57,113 bases of DNA from Eubacteriaceae bacterium (lineage in GTDB: Bacteria > Bacillota > Clostridia > Eubacteriales > Anaerofustaceae): contig WRIE01000012.1 of NCBI GenBank assembly GCA_009782875.1, forward strand, positions 1 to 57,113, given 5' to 3'. The notes below the pieces were generated by a model, which had not been told where the DNA came from, searched no databases, and saw nothing but the letters and a program-made list of their open reading frames with translations. Both the position numbers and the translations under genes were made by a program. Positions within the stretch are counted from its first letter, which is position 1, and every line of letters starts with the position of its first letter. Below, piece by piece: positions 8,858 to 17,525 of the stretch.

Positions 8858-9008
8858 TTTAGGTGCCCATTTTGGGAGAATAGGGAACCGGGTGGAAATC
8901 CCGGACGGACCCGCCACTGTGACAGGGAAGAGGGACATACAAGCCACTGGCAACGGGAAGGCATGTTTCTCATTTGACCCTCAAGCCAGGAGACCTGCCT
9001 GAAGGCTA
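8858..9008 (+). promoter_or_regulatory. Cobalamin (B12) riboswitch
   Basis: The hallmark elements appear in order: GGGAAcCGGGTGgAAATCCCG with CCCGCCACTGTGA (about 8883-8922), GCCACTGG (8943-8950), and the B12 box AAGCCAGGAGACCTGCC (8983-8999). Known function: adenosylcobalamin or a related cobamide binds and represses the downstream gene. Here a terminator hairpin immediately follows, so control is probably by premature termination of cobT transcription when cobamide is plentiful. Confidence 0.95.
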
Positions 9009-9030
9009 GAATAATTATGTAAGTGAAGGC

Positions 9031-9068
9031 AAAGCTTACGGAATTTTTTCCGTAAGCTTTAATTTTTT
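9031..9068 (+). terminator. Riboswitch expression-platform terminator
   Basis: AAAGCTTACGGAA (9031-9043) pairs with TTCCGTAAGCTTT (9048-9060), a 13-bp stem with a short T loop, followed by AATTTTTT. It lies between the riboswitch aptamer and the cobT ribosome binding site (AAAGGAG, 9071-9077). Confidence 0.88.
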
Positions 9069-9083
9069 GCAAAGGAGCATCAC

Positions 9084-10175
9084 ATGGAATTCAAAAAAGA
9101 AATCGAAGAAGCAATAGCCTCAATTGAAGGGGCGAATATCCAAGCTATGGAAGCGGCAGAGGCTTACTCGCTAGGGCTTGCCAAGATACCAGGAAGTTTG
9201 GGGCGTGTAGAGGACATAGCTATAAAACTATCCGGCATTACGGGGAAAGTAAAGAATGCAATGCCCAAAAAGTGCGTGATAATCATGAGCTCAGACAATG
9301 ACATAGCCCTAGAAGGCGTCTCAAGCGCTCCACAGGATGTGACAGCTGCTTTGACTGAGATTTTTGCAGATATGGTTACAGGTGTTGGAGTAATGGCTAG
9401 GGTTAGCGGCTCTGATGTTATTGTGTATGATGTGGGAGTCAAACAAGACATCCAAAACCCCAAAGTAATCAACAAGAAAATCCGCTACGCTGCAGGGAAC
9501 TTCAAAAACGGGCCTGCCATGGAGCCAGATGAGTGCATGAAAGCTATCAAGATTGGCATTGACGCCGCTCTTGACGCCAAAGAAAAAGGATATGATGTAA
9601 TTGGCACAGGGGAAATGGGGATAGGCAACACATCGTCAACCACCTGTGTGACTGCGTTGTTGACTGGCGCATCAGTTGACGATCTGGTAGGCAAAGGCAC
9701 AGGAATGTCTGAAGCGTCCCAGCTTGACCATAAAATCAACACCCTAAAGGCAGCCCTGGAGCACAACCAGCCAAACCAAGACGATGTCTTTGATGTGATA
9801 ACAAAGGTTGGAGGCCTTGACATCGCTGCGTTGACTGGCCTATACATCGGGGCAGCCATGGCAAAAGTGCCGGTTGTAATTGACGGGTATATATCTTCAG
9901 TTGCTGCCCTTTGCGCATGGAAGCTGAACCCGAAGACATATGACTATATGATCGAGTCCCATTCGACAGCAGAGCCGGGCTATAAGGCTATTAGGGACGC
10001 TATGGGGCTCAAGCCTATGTTTGATATGAATATGAGGCTTGGCGAAGGCAGTGGATGCCCCCTAGCATTTTTTGTGGTAGACTGCGCCAACTCGATGATG
10101 AACCATATGTTCACGTTTGAGCAAAGCGATATCGGTGAAGAATACACAGACAAGATCCCAGAATTTGAGTTTTGA
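9084..10175 (+). CDS. cobT: Nicotinate-nucleotide--dimethylbenzimidazole phosphoribosyltransferase
   Basis: 363 residues, close to the usual ~350-360 of CobT. ATG 9084 has AAAGGAG seven bases upstream. Family signatures are GTGEMGIGNTSSTTCVTALL (phosphoribosyl transfer loop), DGYISSVAALCAW, a SHSTAEPGYKAI segment, and LGEGSGCPLAFFVVDCA near the C-terminus; the catalytic Glu is expected in the final third, in the RLGEGSG region. It activates the lower-ligand base of cobalamin to its alpha-ribotide. Regulation by the preceding cobalamin riboswitch and terminator is clear. No other cobamide synthesis genes are in the window. Confidence 0.95.
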   Translation: MEFKKEIEEAIASIEGANIQAMEAAEAYSLGLAKIPGSLGRVEDIAIKLSGITGKVKNAMPKKCVIIMSSDNDIALEGVSSAPQDVTAALTEIFADMVTGVGVMARVSGSDVIVYDVGVKQDIQNPKVINKKIRYAAGNFKNGPAMEPDECMKAIKIGIDAALDAKEKGYDVIGTGEMGIGNTSSTTCVTALLTGASVDDLVGKGTGMSEASQLDHKINTLKAALEHNQPNQDDVFDVITKVGGLDIAALTGLYIGAAMAKVPVVIDGYISSVAALCAWKLNPKTYDYMIESHSTAEPGYKAIRDAMGLKPMFDMNMRLGEGSGCPLAFFVVDCANSMMNHMFTFEQSDIGEEYTDKIPEFEF

Positions 10176-10201
10176 TATTAGTTAGCTAAAAACCAAAGCA
10201 G

Positions 10202-10610
10202 GTACCCTACTATAGAATTGATGCTGGAGGCTGAGCTCGATGAGCACCTCGGCTATGAGAAAAACAGCATAGAGGGAAAGAACAGCGGCAATTCGCGCAC
10301 CGGCTACGGCAAGAAGACGATATCAAGCGGATGGGGCGACAGCGAAATCGATATGCCGCGCGACCGCAACGGCTCATTCGAGCCAGCGGCAGTCGCGAAG
10401 AGGCAAACTCGCACAGACGACATCGAGGCAAGGATCCTGGCTATGTACTCAAAAGGGATGTCCACAAGGGACATTGAGGACCATTTGCGCGACATATATG
10501 GGGTGGAGGCGTCCGCGAGCCTTGTGGGCCGCATAACGGACAAGATAATGCCGGAGGCCGCCGAATGGCAGGCGCGCCCCTTGTCCAGCCAATGTCAATT
10601 AGTTAACTAA
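10202..10610 (+). pseudogene. IS256-family (mutator-type) transposase, N-terminal fragment
   Basis: An open frame beginning about TTG 10218 encodes MLEAELDEHLGYEKN, a glycine-rich SRTGYGKKT segment, DSEIDMPRDRNGSFEP, and RILAMYSKGMSTRDIEDHL, all classic for the N-terminal third of IS256-type transposases. It stops after ~130 residues, before any catalytic DDE residue, and the sequence then changes abruptly into the end of an IS1634-type element at about 10611. The gene is therefore a non-functional remnant, probably cut by that insertion. A near-identical 15-mer (TTAGTTAxCTAAAAA) occurs at 10178-10192 and 10599-10613. Confidence 0.85.
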
Positions 10611-12140
10611 AAAGTCGGATAAAGCTTACTCAAATCAATCCGTCCGGCAAAACCACCCCAAGTTTCTCGAGGAACATTTGTCACGTTTCGTAATCTCTGT
10701 CGTCCATCTTTTTGAATGGAGTTTTGTTGAGACTGTCACTTGTTCTACCGCGTCAAACCATTGCAGCACGATGTAGACTGGCGTATTATCAAGCCAGCTT
10801 TTGAGCTTTTTCTCAAGGTCGAGGTTGGCTTTCGTGTCGTGCCCAGGAACCCCATTCTTGATGCCAAGGGCTTCCTTCATGTTGCGGATCTCGTTGCTGA
10901 TGTGCTCGTAATAGCACAACGCGACGAACTGCACGAACATGCGGCCCCTTAGCGTGTCCGCGTCCCACACCCTGGGTCTCGCTCCATCAGCCCGCTGGTT
11001 GCAGGACTCGAAAAATGGCTCGACAAAAGCCCGTTTGCGGTACTTGAGGAGGCATTCGAAAGTATCCTTCTCACTGTTTGAGACAAGCGCGAAATAGCCA
11101 TGCGACTTCTTCGCTTCCTGGCAAGCGCCCTCGTTGAACGACACGAATGCCCGGTCGCCCCGGCTGCGCACATGCAGATACTTTTTGATGTTGTTTTGCG
11201 CGCTTTCCGGCAAGCTGCTTGTGTCGCCCCCCCTTCAATGTTTTCCTTGAGCTCAACAAGGCTTTTATCGAATTGCGCTTTCTCTTCGTATTCCCTTATA
11301 GGGTTGAAATATATATGGAGATAGACCCTTCTCCTGAAAGTTTCCTTGTCGCCCTTTTTCAGCCCCCGCTTTTTGCCGGCATGCTTGCGCTCCTTTTCAA
11401 ACTCATGCATCAGGGTTTTGGTTATGCCATGCGTTTGTGTGTTAACGGGCAGATGCTCGACATCTTGCTAAGCGCATCGCCATGTTTGGCCAGCTCGGCC
11501 TTGACCTGTTTTATACCTGTTTTTACCAGTGTGACAAAATCGAAGCCCGCAAGTAAAAACGCAGCCAAGTTGCCCGCCGAGTAGAACCCGTTGTCTGTGA
11601 CGATCTCGGCTTTGCCAAGCCCGATCGCCGACAATTGCTTCAGCGCGTTTTCTATCGCTGTGACATCAGGCAGGTTGCCCGGCTGCTTTGTGAACACTAT
11701 AGGCTGCCTTGTCTCGATAGAGTACAGGGTGAGCAGCTTGATCGTCTTAAGCCCGTCGCCTGCCTTGTTGTAGCCGTATCTTGTCTCCATCTGGTTTTGG
11801 GAATATGTGGATATAGAAGTCGAGTCGTACGCAAGGACGGCTTTTTCTTTGATGCCAGCGGCGCGGGACGCGAAAAAGCCCTGTTGCAAAGGCTCGTCCC
11901 GCCCCGCCTGTGGACGAAAAGGCCGTGGTAAATGTCCTCTGTGATCCCTTCCTCATACGGTATTGGGTGGTTTAGCTGCCAAGTGAGGATCCCTGGGAGG
12001 GCTTGGCCGTTGGATGCAAGCATATACTTCGCAATCGAGATGATTTTTTGCGCTGAGCCTATGTCGGTGTTTGCATATATGCCCTCGTCAATGCCGGATG
12101 TTTTACCGATATGGTCTAAGATTTCCATCATGTCCACATG
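10611..12140 (-). mobile_element. IS1634-type insertion sequence, degenerate copy 1
   Basis: Minus-strand homologue of the element at 26.6-28.4 kb. Its outer end at ~10611 (AAAAAGTCGGATAA on the plus strand) resembles the right terminal repeat of copy 2 (AAAAAACGGATAA read inward). The transposase is in pieces: the 5' part (from MDMMEILDHIGKTSGIDE, 12137) runs to about GITEDIYHGLF, then the reading frame changes. The 11422-11889 section carries LAYDSTSIST and IVTDNGFYS, with two catalytic Asp. Further frame changes follow before the C-terminal part at 10635-11213 (ARPRVWDADTLRGRMFVQF). The first ~75 codons and the left end are missing, replaced by IS110-type sequence. Confidence 0.85.
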
Positions 12141-12420
12141 CTTTCGCGAGGTGGTTTATAAAAACGCAGCGGATCCCTTCGTTCTGGAGGCGTAATGCCA
12201 ATATTTTCCAATAATGGCCAGTCGGCTCAAATGCGGCCAGGACACATTCGAGCCCGTTCGCTTTGCGCACGCATTCGATTTCTGATATAATAAGGTCAAA
12301 TCCCTCCCGGCTGTTTTCAAAATTGATTTTCTCAGCCACTGTGAGCCCGTGGTAGTTTATGAACTGCGCCCAATGGCTCCATTTGCCAATATCAATGCCG
12401 ACAACAAGAGTTCCGGGGGT
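12141..12420 (-). pseudogene. IS110-family transposase, N-terminal fragment
   Basis: On the minus strand the frame reads VVGIDIGKWSHWAQF, then MAEKINFENSREGFDLI and CVLAAFEPTGHYWKILA. These are the D-I-G-K-x-x-H and EPTGHYW motifs of the DEDD (RuvC-like) domain of IS110 transposases. The frame has an in-frame stop upstream and no clear start codon, and it breaks off at about IRCVFINH, where the IS1634 copy begins. Only the N-terminal ~90 residues remain, so it is inactive. Confidence 0.82.
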
Positions 12421-12710
12421 ATGCTTTCAATTTTCTGGTTTGCAGATTGCTCGGTATAATTTATCTCTAAAATCTACTCATCCACGTGTTATTTTTGTGT
12501 GTAACTTTATATTAACATCATGCTGGGGAGATTTTCTTTGTTAACCGATTGCAGGTTCTCCAGTCGTATCGAAGCTTCATAATAAGATTCTGGGCGGGGC
12601 TGATTCGCTTGGTAGGGCGTATAATCACAGTATTCTCGCACTTAAGTCTAACGGCGATCATGCGGCTATACGTCTATATTTCCAAGATACTTCTGTCAAC
12701 TGTACAAGGA
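12421..12710. other. Junction region with an unexplained coding-like stretch
   Basis: After an in-frame stop at 12542-12544, a plus-strand frame reads through 12545-12720 without a start codon but with protein-like composition (for example SKLHNKILGGADSLGRAYNH). I do not recognise it. It may be the tail of a gene whose front was removed by the adjacent insertions. Confidence 0.35.
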
Positions 12711-13175
12711 TTAGGCAATAGCAATTTCACTAATATCTTCGACATCGGCAATTGTTGCCAATAGACGGGCATAGTTTAACAGATCCACTTGCAAGGATTC
12801 AAGTTCATTTCTGAAATCAGCCCCAAGCATATTTCCTTCTTCTAGAGAAATTTTATGCCATTTTGCGGTGAATGGTCTTATAATCTGATTAAGCACAATG
12901 ACAGCTATTTTACTGAACTGCTGGGCACTCCGACCATATTGCTTCAATATGGTCCTCGTGGTAGCAAACAAAGAGTATACGCTATCTAATGCTGTTTTTT
13001 CATCTCCGCTATCTTCAGGAAGCTTTTGTACAGCTACTCGTGTGATTAATTCTATATACATATCCCATGCAGCATCCTTGTCACTATCAATAAACGTAAT
13101 CTCCATACCAGCGAATTTGAAACCAATTTTTAATTTTTTTAAGTCAAACTTGATAAAAAAATCCTTTAGTGTCAT
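12711..13175 (-). CDS. Small helical protein of a putative three-gene conflict/signalling operon
   Basis: 154 residues. ATG 13175 has AGAAAGG about eight bases upstream. The protein is predicted mostly alpha-helical: a short N-terminal region (KKLKIGFKFAGMEITF), then DAAWDMYIELITRVAVQKLP, a TALDSVYSLFATTRTILKQY helix, and a C-terminal half with FTAKWHKISLEEG and FRNELESLQVDLLNYARLLA. There are no catalytic motifs, signal peptide or membrane segments. From memory, proteins with an 'AAW-x-hYxEL-x-TR...LFxxTR' pattern recur in bacterial accessory regions without assigned function; I could not verify this. It is the last gene of the minus-strand operon, 135 bp after the TIR-like gene. A scaffold or sensor role is only a guess. 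Confidence 0.65.
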   Translation of the reverse strand: MTLKDFFIKFDLKKLKIGFKFAGMEITFIDSDKDAAWDMYIELITRVAVQKLPEDSGDEKTALDSVYSLFATTRTILKQYGRSAQQFSKIAVIVLNQIIRPFTAKWHKISLEEGNMLGADFRNELESLQVDLLNYARLLATIADVEDISEIAIA

Positions 13176-13310
13176 TTCGATAACCTTTCTATATAATAAT
13201 TAAATTCAATCAAATTTCTCTAGACAGTTGAATACATTTCCATGACGTTCTCGCTCGCTAATGATAGCATAAGCTTTCCCATTTAGCTTATTCCAAAGAA
13301 GCCATTAAAC

Positions 13311-13895
13311 TCAATTGATAGACTCAAACAGTGGCTCTCCAATATTCTCCTCATTTTGCGGAAGATGACTATCTACTTCCTTCTTCCATTCTATGTAGAC
13401 TTGTTTCCATTGAGCAGAATTTAGGAAGTCTTCCATAAATGCATTTTCTAAGTTAAACTCAGGTATGTATTGTCCAATAATGCCTCTTTCAAATACTCCA
13501 TCAGAGATTACATCCTTTTCCTTTAATAACAAAGTAGGAATTTTAATCTGAAACGCCATTGCTGTCTCTATATGGCAGAAAGGGCTTGTGAGCCAGATGT
13601 TACTTAATTCTTTTGATTGTTGACCGTATACATTCGCTTCTGGTTTCTCCTCTCCATGTAGAATTATTGAGCGCCGAGAAGCAATTGTTATTAAACCACT
13701 GCATTTCTTTAAAAGCTCTTGTATTGCTTCGAGTGGCGGTTTTTGGCTAAAATTCGTATGGCCAAGCGTTACTGGTTGAAATTTATCATTTATTAGGATA
13801 TCATGTACCATTTTTACGAACTTCTTTTGCTCTGTTCTGTGGGGATTTGGCACGCTGACAAATATAAATCTCTTCTTATTTTCATTATCCACCAA
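13311..13895 (-). CDS. TIR-like / nucleoside-deoxyribosyltransferase-like Rossmannoid protein
   Basis: About 194 residues from TTG 13895 (or GTG 13892), with AAGGAGAGAG just upstream. The pattern is an alternating alpha/beta fold: strand FIFVSVP, helix QKKFVKMVHDIL, strand FQPVTLG, helix LEAIQELLKKC, strand GLITIAS, then CHIETAMAFQIKIPTLLLKE, where a conserved Glu begins the helix before the next strand. In TIR and nucleoside 2-deoxyribosyltransferase-like enzymes the equivalent Glu is catalytic and attacks NAD or nucleoside glycosidic bonds. The assignment rests on this pattern, not on a strong motif match. A DUF with no enzymatic activity remains possible. It lies 37 bp after the RyR-domain gene and is almost certainly co-transcribed with it. 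Confidence 0.55.
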   Translation of the reverse strand: MVDNENKKRFIFVSVPNPHRTEQKKFVKMVHDILINDKFQPVTLGHTNFSQKPPLEAIQELLKKCSGLITIASRRSIILHGEEKPEANVYGQQSKELSNIWLTSPFCHIETAMAFQIKIPTLLLKEKDVISDGVFERGIIGQYIPEFNLENAFMEDFLNSAQWKQVYIEWKKEVDSHLPQNEENIGEPLFESIN

Positions 13896-13932
13896 TACTC
13901 TCTCCTTAACTTAATAAATACTTGTTCACCAG

Positions 13933-16305
13933 TCAACGAATTCGATAAACGTCCAGATCTACTCTCTTGAGCAGCGCGATTATGTTTTCCACAACTACAT
14001 AATCCTTCTTGCGCTCATCATCGGACAAGTCTGCCCACTCCACCATTAGCGGGTTTTGCTTCTTGGCGTCGTCTCTTTCAGGGGCATATGTCCAATCGTT
14101 TGCCCTCTTTTCGTCCATCCAACGGCCATGCTCAGCTTTTGCCAGCTCATCGCGTTCATCGAGGTTGAACCTCTCCACCGCATTGCGCTGCATAGTTTGG
14201 TAATCGAAATCGCATCCTATAAACTCAAGTTTGCTGGGTATATCAGTGACTTGGGCTTTATTGGAGTCCTTCATCTCATCAGAGAGCTCATTCCATGGAC
14301 GGCCTCCATATACATCACAGTACATCTCATGGCTGTATTGGGCGAGTACATCGATTAGCATATTGAAATGAAACATGCGTTCCACTTGAGAGACAAAGGC
14401 AGCGGCATCTTCAACATGGAGTGACAGCTGAGTTTCGGAAGGCAGAAACACTGATGGATTTCTCCCTTTCTCGATTCGGCACATTTCATAAACTGACCGC
14501 ATCGAACGCACTCCGTGCTTATATCGTGAAGTATGCAGCATCGTCCAAACAACACTTGGGTCAATTGTGTAATTGCCCTCTTCGCAAAGTGAACGTAATA
14601 TCAGAGCTCGCTTGAGAACATAACTTCTGTCACCACTCGTTTTAGCATTTGACATGCTGAAATTTTCATTTTCTTCGACTGAGTGCTCTTTATGCAAAAT
14701 AACCTTTGGATTAATATCAATTATTCCAACAACGCCGCTTAGCCCACTCACAAAATCCGGACGACTCAAATGGAATGGGCACTCTGGTTCTTCGCGAGAT
14801 CCAGGCATAGTAGGCTTTGCATTGTCTTCACTGCCTTCTGATGTATCATCAATGAACACAAATATGCATTTCCCAAGCTTGTGCTTGCCGCTGCCATCCA
14901 CAAATATTCCTTCCCGCACTGGCATATCGAAGCATTCTTGCCATTCGCAACGATTTGCGCCGAAGCCTTCGAAAAACACAAGGGATAGTTTTCCGTCTAG
15001 GTTAAGCTCACGAATATTCTGAAACGCCGCATTGAGATCGCTTAGGCCTGCAAGCTTGGTTTCGCTGAACTCGAGTATCTCGATCTCTTCAGACGGGAAA
15101 GAGTTCCAAACAATCTGCTCAATACCAAATGACCTGCCCGTGCCTGGCGTACCGTTTACTGCTATAGACAGTGGCTTGTTATCTTTTGTATTGACGTAGT
15201 TATTAATTAGTCTATATAGATTTTGGTACGCCTCAATTTCAAACCGGTCAAAAGTAATAAACTTCCCGAATTCGAATCTTGGCAGGCTTTTTATTTCATT
15301 TGTACCATTATGGACAAACTCCATAGCCTTACTGGCAATAGGTGATTCCTTAATATGGTTATCAATGATGCGCCAATTGTCTGGATCTGACAGGTTCTCT
15401 TCACTAATCCTAAAAGTGGATTCTGGTTCTTGGCTGTTGTAATCATCATTATACAAATGACAATTCTGCAGATCCCCTAGTGTGTAGCCATTAATCATTA
15501 GGTTTTTCGCCACTCTAAGTATGCTTGGGAGATTTGGTATCTTTTCCTTAGAACAAAGTATACTAAGCTGTTTTGCAGCGGCAGCTACCATAACAGCAAA
15601 CGTATAGTCAGCATTCCTTTTGAATTTTGTGCGCAAATACCCCTCTGCATTTCCGTGGGAAAGGGATAAATATGCCGACTTGACCTTGGCTTCCCCGCAT
15701 TTTAGGAATAATACTCCATCTTCTGCAAAAGTAATAATGATCCCAGTTGCCTGGAGCAAGTGCTTAAGATTAGGGCTAAACTTGAGATTTTTGACCAAAT
15801 CTGCAGTTGCACGCTCCCAGGAGGCTTGATGGCTGACCAGAGCCCCCTTCTTGCGAAGCAAAGAAGCGTCTATAAACAGAAAGCAGCTTTTCGCAAACTC
15901 CCATTCGTTTACAGATGGTAACCTGAGGTCAGTTTCACATACTACCCACAACACATTTTTGTTTCGCAGTGACTCACGGTCAACATATCCACATCCCCAT
16001 TGAACTATATACTCGCTATCTGCGGTTATGCTAAAGCTGGTGGTGCCATTTTTAATACCCGCATCAGTTTCAATAATATCTGTTCCCTCATTATTATCTC
16101 TCTCATATTGCATTATGTCGGCATGAATATATCTTTTTTGGTAATGGTAGCCTAAATATGCATTTTCGCAAAGACCTTTTGCATATAGCAATCTTGCCAG
16201 CAATGCTGCACCACTGGGAACTTCAAAGGATTGATGGAAGCCACACTGGTCTCTATACGAAATGACACGCTGCTCAGCATATCCTCTTACTGCTATACTG
16301 TCCAT
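13933..16305 (-). CDS. Multidomain P-loop protein with C-terminal RyR domain
   Basis: 790 residues. ATG 16305 has AGGGA eight bases upstream. Residues ~25-250 resemble a ribokinase/PfkB-like fold: SGAALLARLLYAKGL, later TGIIITFAEDGVLF and a degenerate HGNAEGY in place of the usual GAGD. Residues ~340-560 form a P-loop NTPase module: GTPGTGRS at 385-392 is a Walker A with Arg in place of Lys, and LSLVFFEGFG (~440) or CIFVFIDD (~480) are Walker B-like. Residues ~655-788 form a clear RyR domain: LAKAEHGRWMDEKR, WTYAPERDD and LSDDERKKDYVVVENI. Prokaryotic RyR domains have been proposed as nucleotide-derived ligand sensors in conflict systems (comparative genomics of Burroughs and colleagues). With the TIR-like neighbour, I infer a nucleotide-signal-sensing immune module. 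No membrane segments. Confidence 0.75.
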   Translation of the reverse strand: MDSIAVRGYAEQRVISYRDQCGFHQSFEVPSGAALLARLLYAKGLCENAYLGYHYQKRYIHADIMQYERDNNEGTDIIETDAGIKNGTTSFSITADSEYIVQWGCGYVDRESLRNKNVLWVVCETDLRLPSVNEWEFAKSCFLFIDASLLRKKGALVSHQASWERATADLVKNLKFSPNLKHLLQATGIIITFAEDGVLFLKCGEAKVKSAYLSLSHGNAEGYLRTKFKRNADYTFAVMVAAAAKQLSILCSKEKIPNLPSILRVAKNLMINGYTLGDLQNCHLYNDDYNSQEPESTFRISEENLSDPDNWRIIDNHIKESPIASKAMEFVHNGTNEIKSLPRFEFGKFITFDRFEIEAYQNLYRLINNYVNTKDNKPLSIAVNGTPGTGRSFGIEQIVWNSFPSEEIEILEFSETKLAGLSDLNAAFQNIRELNLDGKLSLVFFEGFGANRCEWQECFDMPVREGIFVDGSGKHKLGKCIFVFIDDTSEGSEDNAKPTMPGSREEPECPFHLSRPDFVSGLSGVVGIIDINPKVILHKEHSVEENENFSMSNAKTSGDRSYVLKRALILRSLCEEGNYTIDPSVVWTMLHTSRYKHGVRSMRSVYEMCRIEKGRNPSVFLPSETQLSLHVEDAAAFVSQVERMFHFNMLIDVLAQYSHEMYCDVYGGRPWNELSDEMKDSNKAQVTDIPSKLEFIGCDFDYQTMQRNAVERFNLDERDELAKAEHGRWMDEKRANDWTYAPERDDAKKQNPLMVEWADLSDDERKKDYVVVENIIALLKRVDLDVYRIR

Positions 16306-16343
16306 TTGGCACTTCCCTAGTAAAAAATAGATTATTTTGTCGG

Positions 16344-16372
16344 ATTATACCATATAGTATCTATTTAGGCAA
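16344..16372 (-). promoter_or_regulatory. Promoter of the RyR/TIR-like operon
   Basis: On the minus strand TTGCCT (16372-16367), 17-bp spacer, TATAAT (16349-16344), about 40 bases before the RyR gene's ATG. No inverted repeat overlaps it, so no dedicated repressor is evident. Confidence 0.75.
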
Positions 16373-16645
16373 GTATTTGTAGCATATTATTCAATATAAG
16401 TGCTATTTACGCACACGTTCTCTGGCACGAGGTTAACTTATCTGCCACTAAATCTCTATACCCATTATTTTAGTTAAGAGTGTTTGTGCCTTCATTAGCT
16501 GGTTTGATTTTGACCACTAGAATCAGCGGGATGAACTGGACAAAGAATAAGCCAATACAGAGCAATTTGTTTCATTGTTCAAATATAAGAGTCACTGTTT
16601 GCTTAATGGCAGAATACTCTCTGACACTATCGTTTTCGTTGCTTA
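16373..16645. other. Intergenic region, no gene seen
   Basis: About 270 A+T-rich bases between the operon promoter and the left end of the IS5-family element. I see no supported gene or terminator. Confidence 0.5.
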
Positions 16646-17525
16646 GAGGCTGTTTAATATGTCTATTAATGTCGATAAATGAAATTATGATAACAATAAA
16701 AAGGCTGTTTACCATTATATGAGAAATAAATATCCAAGCGATATAACTAGAGACCAATTCGGGATTGTCAAGCCATTTTTAGAGTCGGCCACCAAAGCGA
16801 CCAGGCCATACACATATGACCTTTATGATATTTTTTGCGCAATACTATATGTTTTACGCGAAGGGTGCAGATGGAGGGCATTGCCCCACGACTTTCCGAA
16901 ATGGGAGGTTGTTTGCTGCCATTATCGAAAATGGGGCAAAAAAAACTACACAGGACACGATGAGCGCAGCGCTTTTGAAAAAGCTTTAGAAGAGCTGGCT
17001 ATGCCAGAGCGGATTATAAACGGGAGAAGCCCTGGCCCGTCGATGCTGGCCATTGACTCAAAAAGCATTAAAAACGCATTCACAGCAGGCGAGAAAGGCT
17101 ATGATGCGGGGAAAAAAATATCAGGGGCGAAAGTGCGCTTGGCGGTTGACATTCTTGGGCTGCCCCATGGCATACATGCCACGACAGCAGATTTTACAGA
17201 CAGGGATGGGGCAATAGAGCTGGCTGCAATTAATGCAGGCAAATTCGAAAGCGTCGAGACTGTTTTAGCCGACAGCGCTTATTCAGGGGAGAGCTTTGCA
17301 CACACAATAAAAGGGCTGGTTGACGCGAAAGTCGAGGTTGCCAGACGCAACGAGGCCCGTATGTTCATAGTCCTTCCCAAAAGATGGATTGTTGAAAGAT
17401 CATTCGGATGGGCTGACAATTGCCGGAGGCTATGGAAAGGTTTGCGAAAGGCACTTGGGCACATTTTGCCAAATGTTTGTAATTTCATTCATTTCAGTTC
17501 TTTTGAGGAGAAACTAAACATCCTC
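16646..17525 (+). mobile_element. IS5-family insertion sequence (IS1031-like group), complete ends
   Basis: Left terminal repeat GAGGCTGTTTAA (16646-16657) matches right repeat CTAAACATCCTC (17514-17525) in inverted orientation at 10 of 12 positions. TTA directly flanks both ends (16643-16645 and 17526-17528), a 3-bp target duplication of the TNA type described for the IS1031 group. The element is 880 bp, within the group's usual size. Its transposase carries one frameshift, so it may now depend on another copy for movement. Confidence 0.85.
16719..17517 (+). pseudogene. IS5-family transposase with a C-terminal frameshift
   Basis: The frame starts at ATG 16719 and has the IS5 helix-turn-helix region (FCAILYVLREGCRWRALPHDF) and DDE motifs: LAIDSKSIK, VLADSAYSG and KRWIVERSFGWADNCRRL (D, D, E). 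After RRLWKG (about 17438-17442, a GGTTTG run) the frame is shifted by one base. The original C-terminus, CERHLGTFCQ then SFISVLLRRN, continues in the neighbouring frame to the TAA at 17515-17517. Without correction the frame runs on to 17795 into unrelated DNA. A single inserted base explains this; a sequencing error is possible. Confidence 0.88.
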
